Positions 12,019 to 24,036 of a stretch of 64,000 nucleotides of DNA are shown piece by piece (the stretch's first letter is position 1; the number at the start of each line of letters is the position of its first letter). A program made the position numbers and the translations under genes. Under the pieces are notes generated by a model. It was not told where the DNA came from, did not search any database, and saw only the letters and a list, made by a program, of their open reading frames with translations. Source of the DNA: Merluccius polli (taxonomy: Eukaryota > Chordata > Actinopteri > Gadiformes > Merlucciidae); NCBI GenBank assembly GCA_030340625.1, contig JAOPHQ010002280.1, positions 434,001 to 498,000 on the forward strand. Direction: 5' to 3'.

Positions 12019-12960
12019 AGACACACCTCTTTTTATATCATTTTACTTCCCCTTATATTTTATATGAATTTTTAATACATTTCATAATGTAAATATGAGC
12101 ATTAAAGCTCAATAACTTCCAGGTCATGTGACCTATTGGCTCAAAATGAGTGTTGGACAGTAGATGTACACCTGCTATATGAGACACACCTCTTTTTATA
12201 GCATTTCAACACTTCTCATATTTTATATGAATTTTTAATACATTTCATAATGTAAATATGAGCATTAAAGCTCAATAGCTTCCAGGTCATGTGACCTATT
12301 GGCTCAAAATGAGTGTAGGACAGTAGATGTACACCTGCTGTATGAGACACACCTCTTTTTATAGGATTTTAACACTTCTCATATTTTTTAATGAATTTTT
12401 AATACATTTCATAATGTAAATATGAGCATTAAAGCTCAATAGCTTCCAGGTCATGTGACCTATTGGCTCAAAATGAGTGTAGGAGATGTACACCTGCTGT
12501 ATGAGACACACCTCTTTTTATATCATTTTACTTCCCCTTATATTTTATATGAATTTTTAATACATTTCATAATGTAAATATGAGCATTAAAGCTCAATAG
12601 CTTCCAGGTCATGTGACCTATTGGCTCAAAATGAGTGTAGGAGATGTACACCTGCTGTATGAGACACACCTCTTTTTATATCATTTTACTTCCCCTTATA
12701 TTTTATATGAATCTTTAATACATTTCATAATGTAAATATGAGCATTAAAGCCCAATAGCTTCCAGGTCATGTGACCTATTGGCTCAAAATGAGTGTAGGA
12801 CAGTAGATCTACACCTGCTGTATGAGACACACCTCTTTTTATAGCATTTCAACACTTCTTATATTTTCTTATTAATTATTAGTACATTTCATAATGTAAA
12901 TATGAGCATTCCTTCCAGGTAATGTGACCTATTGGCTCAAAATTAGTGCAGGATCATACT
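12019..12960 (-). repeat. Last part of inverted ~163-bp array
   Basis: Five reversed units, at about 12171, 12336, 12492, 12655 and 12818, then a diverged outer unit at about 12930-13000 that merges into the right inverted terminus. Confidence 0.9.
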
Positions 12961-13240
12961 TGTTTTATGAGACACAACTCTTATTTTCTTTTTTAAAAAT
13001 CAAATCTTAACACTCTTCATATTTTTTAAATAAACGTTTAATACATTTAATACCCACGTTTTATTTTGAAAACCGGAAGTTTCCACACGCTGCAGTAAAC
13101 TAGCGCCTCAAAGTATTTGCCATAAAGTCGGCAATGTTGGAGCGGCTGGCTTGACCACGCGAAAACGAGAGACGGCTGGCTTGACCGCAGTGCCCAAGAG
13201 AGAGCTACAGAAAACAACAAACATTACTACTAATGTGCAC

Positions 13241-13837
13241 TAGTTTGTTTTTATGCACTTTGAAATGCTCCTCGATCAGGTATGACCAAAATGTTGTTTT
13301 TTTAAATTTCAAAAGTAGAAAGAAGTGTTGCTACTAGGGATGGGCATAATTAATCGATGATCGATCATTGATCGTTAAGAAATGTGTCGATCAATTTATA
13401 TTGTTATCGATCAAAAGGACGTTGTGTTGCATAGGCCTACTGTGAGTCTTGAAGCGGTGCCCGGTAATCGCGACTTTAGTTCCCCGTGTCTGATCGCTGT
13501 AATTCGGAGCGTGAATATCGGTTGAATATCTAATATCTTTCTAACTTTAAAAAACACTTTAATATTTTTTAAAACGATAGTCGCACATCCAGTGGCGTCA
13601 GTTTGGTTTTAGAAGTGGTGGGGACAATAACCATAAGTTTGAGTGTGGTTTGAAAAGTGCTGGGGACCCTTATGTAATTATTCATCCATTCAACGCTGCA
13701 TTACAATATGCTCTACAGTGTATTGTCACGTGTTGAAAATCCTATTCGAACAATAAAAGTTAAAAAACCACAGTTTGTGTTTTGGCTAGTTTTGCAAACG
13801 GCGTTGGAAACACCGGGGTATTGGCTCGGGATATGTA
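13241..13837. other. Intergenic; hAT-like end fragments
   Basis: TAGGGATGGGCATAATTAAT at about 13337, with dense ATCGAT repeats after it, resembles the terminus of fish hAT elements. CCAGTGGCGTCAG near 13589 resembles another element end. No partner ends or coding sequence are visible. Confidence 0.35.
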
Positions 13838-14321
13838 GGGTAGAGTGTGTACAGTTGAGACACTTTTTTCTTCTCCATTTCTAAACAACAACTGCAGAAA
13901 AACTAGACACTGAAAATAAAGGATCTTTCATACCTTGTTTCATTTACTTGTATATTAGGTCAATATTGATGTTTTTCATCCAGAAGTTGTTTATTTTTTT
14001 CACAATAAGCTCGTAAATGGGAGGTCCAGTTTTGCATGGCACTGTCTCAACTGTACCCCCCTATGGGTACAGTTGAGACAGTGCCGTGGTACAGTTGAGA
14101 CACCCATTGTAACCCATTGTAACCCATTGATGACAACTGACCCTTCATTTTAAATACAATAAACCTATTTTAAAAAGACAATTGGACAAATTATGTCAAT
14201 ATCAATTGATTCCCTTTATTGAAATCGATGTTCTAACATTGTCATTAAAAAGTGGACTAAAAAAAACAGCACTGGTTATAAGGAACAAGTAAGTTATTAA
14301 TTAAATAATAATTATTAATAA

Positions 14322-14327
<6 letters not shown>

Positions 14328-14362
<35 letters not shown>
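14328..14362. repeat. (AT)n microsatellite
   Basis: Uninterrupted AT dinucleotide run in the 3' part of the pogo element, between its left end and the transposase stop codon. Confidence 0.95.
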
Positions 14363-14365
<3 letters not shown>

Positions 14366-14524
14366 TGAATAAAAATTAATAATAATTATAAATAAGTTCT
14401 ATTAGGACTAAAAGGCCTTTGTATTGAAATTCATACAATAATGAAACACCAATGAAAAACAACACAATAATGAAAAACATTGGTAAACAAAAAAGTAAAC
14501 AAAAAACATTTAATTATTGATTTA

Positions 14525-16791
14525 CTATTCACAATGATGGCATATGTAGCTTTGGCCACCAGTGGTGCACTCTGCATGTGACCACATGCGACACACGCAG
14601 CATGACACCCATTGCTCTCCAGGCTTTGACCTAGAAAACCACTCCCCGCACACCAGGCATTTGGAGTCGTCTGTGCTCTTTTTTTGTTTTTTCCCACCTT
14701 CTTTCTTTACTGGGATGATCTTTCTTTTGACCTTCAACAAGGACTGTTTCTTCTCCTCTTCAAGGGCCTCCTTTTCAGGGGTATCAGTTAAAATAGCACT
14801 AGTCCTTTTCTTCCGGTGCTGGCGATTCTTCTTCCTTGGGCCAGCCTTTGGATGAGGCCTGATTACCTCAGGCGAAAACTCTGGAACAGGATCCTGGTGA
14901 ACATAATCACACACACACACACACACACTTATAAATATTTAACTTTCAGAATTGGACAGGCAATATATTTATTTTAATTAAATCTATTTTTATTACTTGT
15001 GCAGAAGTCACAACTTCTTCCTCGTGCATGCTTAATGGCACCAAGGTCAGGGTCACTTCATCAATCCCCTCAGAGTTCAAATTGACAATTGGCCCAGGAA
15101 GAGTAGATGAGGATGAGGCAGCTGATAGGTCAGCGTTTACTTGGGTGGCAGTGGCTAGTTCAGTTTGACTGAAGGTCAACGTGAATGCCCCAGCTGTTGC
15201 AACAGTGGAAGTGGCTGGCTCAGGAGAGCTGACATTGTCCAAGGACGGCCCAGCTAATGTGAAGTTTGAAGAATCTAGCTGAGGTTGAATGTCGGCAGCG
15301 GACGGAAGTGATGTTTCAGGGGCCCTGTCAGTCACCAATGCTGGGGCGAAGTGCTCCTTTGTAAAGATGTCTGGCTTGTATGGCCATATTCCAGTGCTAG
15401 TAAACCCCTTTTTTACATTAAGGGGGGACGCTGCCGACAACAACACATTACTCAAAAGCTGGGGCAGGTCATAAATGGTCAGTGATTCCCCCGCATTCTT
15501 ACGGTGCCACATGTCCATCTCACCATTAAAAGCTCTCTTCAGCGGCCCATACACAGCCTTGTCAAGGGGCTGCAGATGGTGAGTGCAGGGGGGTGGAAAT
15601 GAAAGCATGACCACGCCATGGTCACGGCAAAAATTGATTGCCTGAATAGATACATGTGAGGAATGGTTGTCCAGCAGGAGCAGGACTTTGTTGTCATCTG
15701 TTGGCCTTGTGTAATGAACAAAATGACGCAGGTACACCACAAAGTCGTCCTCCTGCATCCAGCCGCTGCCATTGGCTGTACCAATTGACCCTTCAGGACC
15801 CCCACGGATAAAATGTGGCAGGTACTTCTTTCTGGGAAAGACGAAATGGGGGGGGATGATATTTCCCAGAGCATTTCCTGCAAGTGCCATCGTAATAAGG
15901 GTTCCCCTCTCACCCGATGTCACTGCCCCCACTCTTCTTATTCCCTTAGTGGCAACCATGAACCCAGGCTTCTGCACAGTGACCAGTCCTGTCTCATCCA
16001 CATTCCAGATATCCTTGGCTTCAAATTGGTGTCTCTGATAGACTGTTGCCAGCTTCTCAAAAAACATTCCTACAGTCACCTCATTGAAGTTGCTGTTCCG
16101 CAACAAACTTGTGGCTTGAGGCCTCCTGATTGACAGACGTGGGTGCCTCTTCATGTAGTTGGTAAACCAACCTGGCCCTGTAATTCCATTTTTCTTCCAC
16201 TCCTCTGGACAATTTAGTTTATAGTGAAGTGCTAACTCTACTGCCAATTTGCGAACCTAAAACAATAAAAACAATAAAAAACAATACTCTGATAATGCAG
16301 TTATATACCAGTCTAAGATGTTTCATGTTGTGATTGAATATAATCGCATTACTTAAAATGAAAGACTAAAATGCATTTACTGGAAATGTATATGTATTTG
16401 TTATGTATTTGTGATACTGTCCCATTTGTCATTCTAGGTTATTTAACCTGGTGTCTCCCTATACAGGTGTCTTTGTGCATTCCTACCTCTTTAGGGGGTA
16501 GCCCATAATAAAGGGCTGCTGCCCTTCTAATGTACGTTGCCAGGCTGAGCTCCTGCTCAGCAGTAAAAACTGCATTGCAGCCCTTGTATCCTACGGAGGG
16601 CAGCAGTCTGAACCCTGCTCAGTCAACTCTCGCTTCCTTTTTAAATAGCGGGCAAGTGAAGCTACAGGAATGCCCATATCCTTTGCTACCTTCCTAATTG
16701 AGGTTTGCTGCTTCTGCACCTGGATTGAGGCCCTCTCTAGGAGCTGCGCTGGCACTCCCCTATTTGTCATCCTAACTCTGACGCGGGGCAT
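14525..16791 (-). pseudogene. pogo-type transposase with PHD-like finger, frame broken
   Basis: Cut-and-paste transposase in three exons read by eye: 16791-16487, 16256-14997 and 14893-14525 (donor GTAGGA, acceptor TTTTAG; donor GTAATA, acceptor ACCAG). Exon 1 has a Psq-like helix-turn-helix (SIRKVAKDMGIPVASLARYL). Exon 2 holds the DDE core: WNVDETG, LLLDNHSSH, then HHLQPLDKAVYGPLKRAF. Exon 3 ends in a cysteine/histidine array (CLVCGEW, CCVCRMWSHAEC, YICHHC) typical of PHD fingers, which in some pogo-like proteins may bind chromatin. A base is missing in exon 1 near 16597 (after SDCCPP), which shifts the frame, so this copy is probably inactive. Everything else is open. Confidence 0.85.
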
Positions 16792-16860
16792 CCTGCAAAA
16801 TGCATTAGTGAAAAACATAAACAAAAAGGTCCATACAAAACACAAACACACACACACCCT

Positions 16861-17277
16861 GTATGCTTTTTATTTCATAGACTATAATGTTAAACTAGGC
16901 TACATGTCCCATAAAGGCTATATCAACTGTACCCGTTCTACACCTTGCTAATTACACCACACACTAAATTATCCTTATTACATTCATGTTTTAAAAATGC
17001 ATCCATTAATAGAAGATTGCGTTATTTAAAAAAAATTGAAGATATATTTTAATTTGCGTCGTTTGTTGTGTAACCGTGACTTATAACACGGTCGCGGTCG
17101 ACCGCGGGTACAGTTGAGACATTGTGTCTCAACTATACCCCGCTGACCACCTCACGTATTTCTTTAGATTATGCAATGACCTTCAATCCTAGGGTGGCAT
17201 GAAAGACGTGACTTTATAGGGCACATAATAACGTTTGCAATGATGTAAGTTATGTTTGATGATCACATAAGGACACT
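16861..17277. other. pogo right subterminal region
   Basis: No gene. It holds an inverted pair of the pogo core motif, GGGTACAGTTGAGACA and TGTCTCAACTATACCCCG at about 17107-17142, which are likely transposase-binding sites in a head-to-head arrangement. The rest is unassigned. Confidence 0.5.
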
Positions 17278-18707
17278 CAGTACGTTTACATGACACTCAA
17301 GAAAGTCGACTTATTGGCTTAGTCCAACTATGATTGGATTACTAAGATGCATGTATACACCTTAGTCGAGCTATAATCGATTCGAATCGACTTACTCATT
17401 GTCGAGTTAAGACCCCTAGATTATGCGATTCATAGTCGAGCTAAGCGTGCATGTAGCCAATCGAATTGGCTTATGCGTTGAATTGCGTTCTGCGCATGCT
17501 CGAGATCTCTTCCCGGGGCCGTGAGCCGGAAGTAGAAAGAGACGATAGTCGTGTTGTTGTTGTTGTTGTTGTCGCCGCCGTCGGATAAGGGATAACGAGA
17601 AACGGCGATTTATTTAAAAAGGTGGCGCAGAAGATGGAGGAAGCCGGTGGATGTAGTTACCCCCTATAAGAATTGTGTCCCGGCCGCGGGAGCGTGCATG
17701 GAATTCATTAAAGGTGGAAGCACACGGACACTACGCTTCCATTTCACCCAAGGCTGAATTAAAAGTACATGTTTTTCTAAATGTGGGTCATCAACGAGGT
17801 TGTAAAGTAGTAACTTCGGGCACATCTGTCAAAATAAATGTTTTCTCCCGACGTGTTTACGATCTTTATTCATTCATTCAGGGCTGTTCTGGTGGGAGAA
17901 ATATGTTTTCAGTAGACAGCTGTCAACTAACTTTAGGTTGGCAATTTATTTAAAAAGCTGGCGCAGAAGATGGAGGAAGCCGGTGCCGTGCCAATGTAGT
18001 TACCCCCTATAAGGAGTGTATCATCATCAACGTGTTGCTCATCAACGAGGTTGTAAAATAACTACGATCTTTATTCATTCATTGCGCCGCGGCCGAACTG
18101 ACGGCGGTATTCTCTGATATTATGAATCTTACAGACTGCGTCGGGTTCTCCGACTCTCTGGTACACAAGTAAAGACTCCTAGTCGGGTTTATCTCGCCCA
18201 TGGGGAAGAGGAATTGGGGGAAATTAACTTTGGCTTTGACTCTCTGAAGTCCAGATTGAAACGCGACATGGAGGAGAAAGCGATGTTTCAGCAGACAGCT
18301 GTCAGTTCACTTCGTTCGGGTCCATATCATTTCTCCATTGACGCTCCATTGTTCCTCTCGGTCGTATGCGGACTGCTCCGCCGGAGGAGTCGGCATACGA
18401 CCGAGAGGAACAATGGAGCTTCAATGGAGAAATGATATGGACCCGAAGTGAACTGACAGCTGTCTGCTGAAAACATATTTCTTGAATGAGTTGTTGCTGG
18501 TGACGTAAAGGGGTCAACCGGTGGCTCTATTACCACTAGTTGAAATGGCCACAGCGCCACCTATCGTACCGGGCATGACACGCTTCGGCCAATGAATCGA
18601 TTTACTCGCCGCCATGTATACGCGGACAATTGCAGTTGTCCAATTGCGGAGCATAGACGAGCTATGGCTTTAATCGAAATAATCTGTGCATGTAAACGTA
18701 TTGACTG
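17278..18707. mobile_element. Non-autonomous element, copy 1 (uninterrupted)
   Basis: Begins CAGTACGTTTACATGACA and ends GCATGTAAACGTATTGACTG, an inverted pair with a CAAT insertion on one side. Internally it has two related segments (TTTATTTAAAAA...AAGATGGAGGAAGCCGG) and a hairpin at 18317-18437 around a CTCCGCCGGAGGAG centre. Short frames are conserved between copies but match nothing I recognise. Copy 2 at 18948 is nearly identical and is interrupted by the CACTA element, so this copy shows the CACTA empty site. Confidence 0.7.
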
Positions 18708-18947
18708 AGATATTTATTGTAGAAGGGACATGGTAAAGTGAAAATCTTACCTTACTAAAAAAAGTTCTTCTTCTATCTTGGGACCGGAGATGAATTATCT
18801 GTTAAGATTTCCCGCGATAGTAGAGGACGCGAATACGAATGCGCAAAAATAAAAACGTCTCTGGCATGTTGCGCATGCGAGATATTCAGGGTGTCTCAAC
18901 TGTACACACTCTACCCTAATACTAATACACATAGGACAAAGAACAGT

Positions 18948-20080
18948 CAGTACGTTTACATGACACTCAAGAAAGTCGACTTATTGGCTTAGTCCAACTA
19001 TGATTGGATTACTAAGATGCATGTATACACCTTAGTCGAGCTATAATCGGTTCGAATCGACTTACTCATTATCGAGTTAAGACCCCTAGATTATGCGATT
19101 CATAGTCGACTAAGCGTGCATGTAGCCAATCGAATTGGTTTATGCGTTGATTTGCGTTCTGCGCATGCTCGAGATCTCTTCCCGGGGCCGTGAGCCAGAA
19201 GTAGAAAGAGACGATAGTCGTGTTGTTGTTGTTGTCACCGCCGTCGGATAAGGGATAACGAGAAACGGCGATTTATTTAAAAAGGTGGCGCAGAAGATGG
19301 AGGAAGCCGGTGAATGTAGTTACCCCCTATAAGAATTGTGTCCCGGCCGCGGGAGCGCGCATGGCATTCATTAAAGGTGGAAGCACACGGACACTACGCT
19401 TCCATTTCACCCAAGGCTGAATTAAAAGTACATGTTTTTCTAAATGTGGGTCATCAACAAGGTTGTAAAGTAGTAACTTCGGGCACATCTGTCAAAATAA
19501 ATGTTTTTTTCTCCCGACGTGTTTACGATCTTTATTCATTCATTGCGCCGCGGCGGGGAATGTATACGGACGGGCGGCGGAGGGGTTCTGGTGGGAGAAA
19601 TGTTTTCAGCAGACAGCTGTACACTAACTTTGGGTCGGCGATTTATTTAAAAAGCTGGCGCAGAAGATGGAGGAAGCCGGTGCCGTGCAGTTACCCCTAT
19701 AAGGAGTGTATCATCATCAACGTGCATTCAGTACACACTACGCTTCGATTTAACCCAAGGCTGAATTTAAAGTCCATGTTTTTCTAAATGTTGCTCATCA
19801 ACAAGGTTGTAAAATAACTACGATCTTTATTCATTCATTGCGCCGCGGCCGAACTGACGGCGGTATTCTCTGATATATGAATCTTACAGACTGCGTCGGG
19901 TTCTCCGACTCTCTGGTCCACAACAAGTAAAGACTCCTATTCGGGTTTATCTCGCCCATGGGGAAAAGGAATTGGGGGAAATTAACTTTGGCTTTGACTC
20001 TCTGAAGTCCAGATTGAAACGCGACATGGAGGAGAAAGCGATGTTTCAGCAGACAGCTGTCAGTTCACTTCGGGTCCATA
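18948..20080. mobile_element. Non-autonomous element, copy 2, left part
   Basis: Nearly identical to 17278-18320 from CAGTACGTTTACATGAC onward, with small indels. It breaks at GGGTCCATA (20072-20080), exactly where copy 1 continues into TCATTTCTCC. The continuation lies at 53160-53355, 33 kb away. Confidence 0.85.
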
Positions 20081-20370
20081 CCCAGACAGCAATGGGGCGT
20101 CGAATACGAGTTGATTGTTGGTTAGAATGGTCGGTTTCCGTCAGACGACTAAAATTCAACGTTGAATCAACGTAGTATTTTCGACGTTCTCCTTCCGTCG
20201 AGGGAACGACTATCCACACCGTTGATTCAACGGTGTGGATAGTCGTTCCCTCGACGGTAGGAGAACGTCGAAAATACTATGTTGATTCAACGTTGATTTG
20301 CTTACCAATTTTCAACGTCATTTACCGTACGTCGAAATGGTGTTGAATTGAGGTTGTAACCTAAATGCAG
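20081..20370. repeat. CACTA left subterminal region with large hairpin
   Basis: Contains TTCAACGTTGAATCAACG motifs and a near-perfect palindrome from about 20158 to 20285 centred on GTTGATTCAAC. The arms include ACGTCGAAAATACTA and GGATAGTCGTTCCCTCGACG. CACTA ends normally carry clustered copies of short motifs bound by the accessory protein. Confidence 0.8.
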
Positions 20371-20373
20371 CTA

Positions 20374-20418
20374 AATTACAGCCTGTTGATACATGTGCTG
20401 TTATTTATTCGTAACAAA
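20374..20418 (-). mobile_element. LTR fragment, same family as 56689-62801
   Basis: ATTACAGCCTGTTGATACAT...TATTTATTCGTAACA matches the outer end of the LTRs at 57062-57097 and 62766-62801. Only about 45 bp remain. Bases 20419-20997 hold nothing I recognise. Confidence 0.6.
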
Positions 20419-21886
20419 CACACAAGCTGCAATTTTGAGATCCTAGTAAAACGATGTGTACCAGTGAGAAATGTGCTCACAATTCATAGTTCAGATCATG
20501 CCTCATTTATGTCCACACCCCTCTTCTTTGAAATAACTAAGAGTTTGGCTTGACAAAGATCAAGGTTTTAATACCCATTAAAATGTGTTATTTGAAAACT
20601 GTTAAGGATTTACATTAATGGAAAGGTAGCACAAGCTTGTAATAAGTATATTGGAAATAAACCAACATACATGTACAGCTAATAGAGAGGGAGAGGGAAT
20701 ACAGTAACCAGGGTCAGCAACCTTTTCAACATGCAGTGCCAGTTTGACATTTTCTCGTTAATGTATGCCATAAGAAACAATAAATTAATTAAGCATAATT
20801 ATGACACAGCAACCAAATACATTTCCAGAAGACCTGGAATTGTATTATTTCCATATAGTCCTCAATCATGCATCAACAATTTAAATGTTTTTTTTGTTAT
20901 ATTTGCAACATGGGCTTACAAATTATTACATATATCCCATCTTAAAACACCTTCTAGGTAGTCATACACATTGTTGAAAAAGTAATGATACATACAATAG
21001 GGCTGTGTATTGGCAAGAATCTGACGATACGATACGTATCACGATACATGGGTCACGATTCAATATATTGCAATATATTGCGATATTTCGATATATTGGG
21101 ATTTTAGTATAGTATAATTTTAGAAAAACTAATATTTTCAAAAAAGACACAATATGCATACAAGTCAAAGAAGTTTACTTGACATTATGTGCAATCAGAA
21201 AAAAGAAGACATCTTTCTATGTCAATAAAAAAAAGTGTTTGACCTATTCCTGCACAAGGTACATCCAACACATACAGTAACACCTTAAAACACGATTCTT
21301 AAAGGAAACATTCAGGAACAAATGTAAACTGTCAGTTAAAGAAAATGCATAGTCCCTAACTGTGGCATCTAGGCTAATGCATAACACATTAAGTGCAATC
21401 TAAAAAAAGAAAGGACATTTGTTTATGTAATAATAATAAAAATAATACGATTCATACACTGGGTACATCCAACACATAACAACTTGTGTTGCAAAAACAC
21501 AATTCCTGAAGTAAACATTGAGGAATATACACTAACACATTAATTAAATCAATGAAAAGGGAAGCATGGAGCTTATTTAATCTTAAGGTTTTTGTGGAGG
21601 AAAACCAGCTGGTCAACATGCTCAGACTTTAAGACACTTCTCTGTGCAGTAACAATATCTCCCGCAGAGGAGAAAACTCTCTCTGAGGAGACACTTGTAC
21701 CGGGAATGCAAAGAAAGCGTTTCGCTACTTTGGATAGCACAGGGTACTCATGCTCATGGACCTTCCACCAACTGAGAGGATTGTCTGGAAGTGGCAAAGG
21801 GGGCTCTTCCCTAAAACGTTTAACCTCAGCTGTTGCAGTGTAACGGGCAGATTTTGGCACTGTGTTGCTTTTAGTAGAGGCAAAAG

Positions 21887-23225
21887 GGGGTCCGCCCTTT
21901 ATTACGACAGCCCGTTATTACGACAACCCTCCATTACGACATCCCGTCATTACGACATGCCTCTATTTAGACATGCCCCTAATCCGATCTTTTTTGGTAC
22001 CGCTATTACGACAATTTGGTACCGCTATTACGACAATTAGGCCTACTACAATTTGGTACCGCTATTACGACAATTAGGCCTACTTTTCATAGAAAGTGCA
22101 ATAGAATAATAATAATAGTTATTAATATGACAATTAGGCCTACTTTTCATAGAAAGTGCAATAGAATAATATTAATAGTTATTAATATAGAATAAATGTA
22201 GGCCTACCTCTATCATCCCGCCCGCATCCGATCTTTTTTGGTACCGCTATTACGACAATTAGGCCTACTTTTCATAGAAAGTGCAATAGAATAATAATAA
22301 TAGTTATTAATATAGAATAAATGTAGGCCTACCTCTATCATCCCGCCCGCACCCGCAATGAGCTTCCATTTGCATCGCGAGTGCAGACCTCTACTCCAAA
22401 CAATGTTTTTCACAATAATTGATATCGGCACACATTTCAGTCAAAAACTAGGTCATTTTGAACCGGCCATGTGAATAAATGTTAGGCCTACACATTATGT
22501 AAAAGACAGGGAGCTCTCATTTTTATTCAGCTCTCAGGGGGAAAAGGTTGAAACTCCATGCATCAAACAAACTCTGTGCGTGCAGGCCAGCAGTCTACTT
22601 AAAAATATATAAGAAGAAGCACGAATAAAGCTCTAGGACCTGAAATTTGGACTTGTTCGTTAGAAATCAATTTAATTAGAATTATGGACTGCCTTTGAAT
22701 GAAGTTTAATCGGACTTTAAGTTGATTGAACAAAGTTTCAAGGTGTAGGCCTACCTTTTTTGCGCTGTGGAAGCCTAATTTAAGAACGGCGAAATAATAT
22801 TTTTTGAAAAGGATACTCTGATTTTGTTATGAAGATTGTTGCTTTTGGATTTGATATGGATAGGCTAGTCCTATATATTACCAACTAGGGGCAGCCTCGA
22901 AGTTGGATGATTGGCTCTTTTTAGAAATTGTTTTCCCATGTATTTGTCACACCCATGCATAAGCTGCGTGTATGCTAAGTCCAGAACATATGGGTATAAT
23001 CACATTAATTAATTAATTTAAAGTACAATGATAATGACAAATATTAATGGCCTCATGTCGGAATGGCAGGACGTTTGAAAAAAAGTAAAGTGCCGCTACT
23101 CAGACAATGGGGGAAAAAAATTGTCGCAGTAGTGGGACGCTTGGAAAATAATATTAATGCCGCCACTCCGACCACTAGACGTCAATGTCTAAGTAGCGGC
23201 ATGTCGGAATAGCGGCATGTAACCA
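21887..23225. mobile_element. 1.34-kb insert with iterated ATTACGACA motifs
   Basis: Flanked by GGCAAAAG at 21879-21886 and 23226-23233. Removing one copy plus the insert restores the hAT reading frame, so these are the true ends. The left end iterates TTATTACGACA at least four times. The right end carries related CGGCATGTCGGAATAGCGG repeats. Inside, GGTACCGCTATTACGACAAT and the AGGCCTACTTTTCATAGAAA block recur in tandem (about 22010-22350). There is no coding frame. The 8-bp duplication suggests hAT-type mobilisation. Confidence 0.7.
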
Positions 23226-23559
23226 GGCAAAAGTAGATCCAAGCAAGTCTTCTAAAGCACATGAGCGCCTTGGTCTCTTGCTAGGGGACTGGGTGGATAC
23301 AGGGCCATCCTCGTAGTTTGGCTGATCAACCTCCTCTGACCGGTCAGTTTCCTCCATTGGACTATCTACCTCCCCTTGCTGCTGGAAAACATCAAATCAA
23401 ACTACTTTTAGTTTTACAGTAAATTTAAAATGTACAGTAACACTAAATCTTAGCCCAAATTCACCCTATTTTTGTTCATAGATGCAAGTCCAATTAAATG
23501 GAGATTCTATTATTATTTACACTTTAGGCCTAATATGAGCATGTATTTCCTTTGTGTGT

Positions 23560-24036
23560 GTATTTGATAGTGGTGCAACGGATCATCATTGATCCGTGAT
23601 GCGTTCGGATCAATCATCTCGGTTCGGCACACACATGATCCGCGGATTGATTTATGACGCGGGCCGTTCGAGCTAAATGAATAGCATGAATAGCTATTCA
23701 TGTTTGTTTCTGTTTCTGTCCTAATGCTTCCTCAAGCCGCGCGCTCCACCGCCGGTCTCTCCGTGAAACGCGTCCGCCCCGATGTTGACTCTGCGTTAGA
23801 GGATCTCGGCCGAGATGTCCACTTTTTAAAATGAAATCGCCTCATCTGATACACACGCTACCGCGCTTACAGCGACCAGAAATCCCTTATAAAAAAATAA
23901 ATAAGCACAGCGGCGGTTCGGCACACACATGATCCGTGGATTGATTTATGAAATTGTGCGCATGTTCAGTCCACACACAAGCGTGATCATGGCGAGCGGA
24001 GGAACGGAGGAGCTCGAACAGTTTTGATGCATTTAT
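23560..24036. mobile_element. hAT-like fragments in the transposase intron
   Basis: TAGTGGTGCAACGGATCA at about 23569 looks like a hAT terminus. The motif GGTTCGGCACACACATGATCCG occurs at about 23622 and again at 23914, each followed by GGATTGATTTATGA. No frame is supported. Confidence 0.4.

Larger units (their letters stand above)
1020..13240. mobile_element. Composite with inverted termini and inverted ~163-bp arrays
   Basis: Sequence at about 1030-1330 reappears inverted at about 12930-13215. Shared features include GGTCAAGCCAGCC, the ACTTTATGGCAAATACTTTG block and the AAACTTCCGG block. Inside, a ~163-bp unit is arrayed forward on the left and reversed on the right, so the unit has long inverted arms with subterminal arrays. 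Removing the nested insertions (3698-11229 and 11633-12018) leaves about 4.3 kb with no reading frame of its own. It looks like a non-autonomous element with long inverted repeats, but I could not define a target duplication. A segmental inverted duplication is the alternative. Confidence 0.55.
13838..18916 (-). mobile_element. pogo/Tigger-like DNA transposon
   Basis: Terminal inverted repeats of 26 bp begin GGGTAGAGTGTGTACAG at 13838 and end with the exact inverse at 18916. They are flanked by TA (13836-13837, 18917-18918), as expected for the Tc1/mariner/pogo group. The GTACAGTTGAGACA core recurs in both orientations near 14045-14102 and 17109-17140. The minus strand encodes a pogo-type transposase with a frame break. 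The element is 5.08 kb including a nested 1.43-kb insertion at 17278-18707. Confidence 0.9.

Noticed and set aside
17675..19787. Related 92- and 149-codon frames in copies 1 and 2
   Set aside because: Shared only because the two repeat copies are near-identical; frames differ by indels and show no domain.
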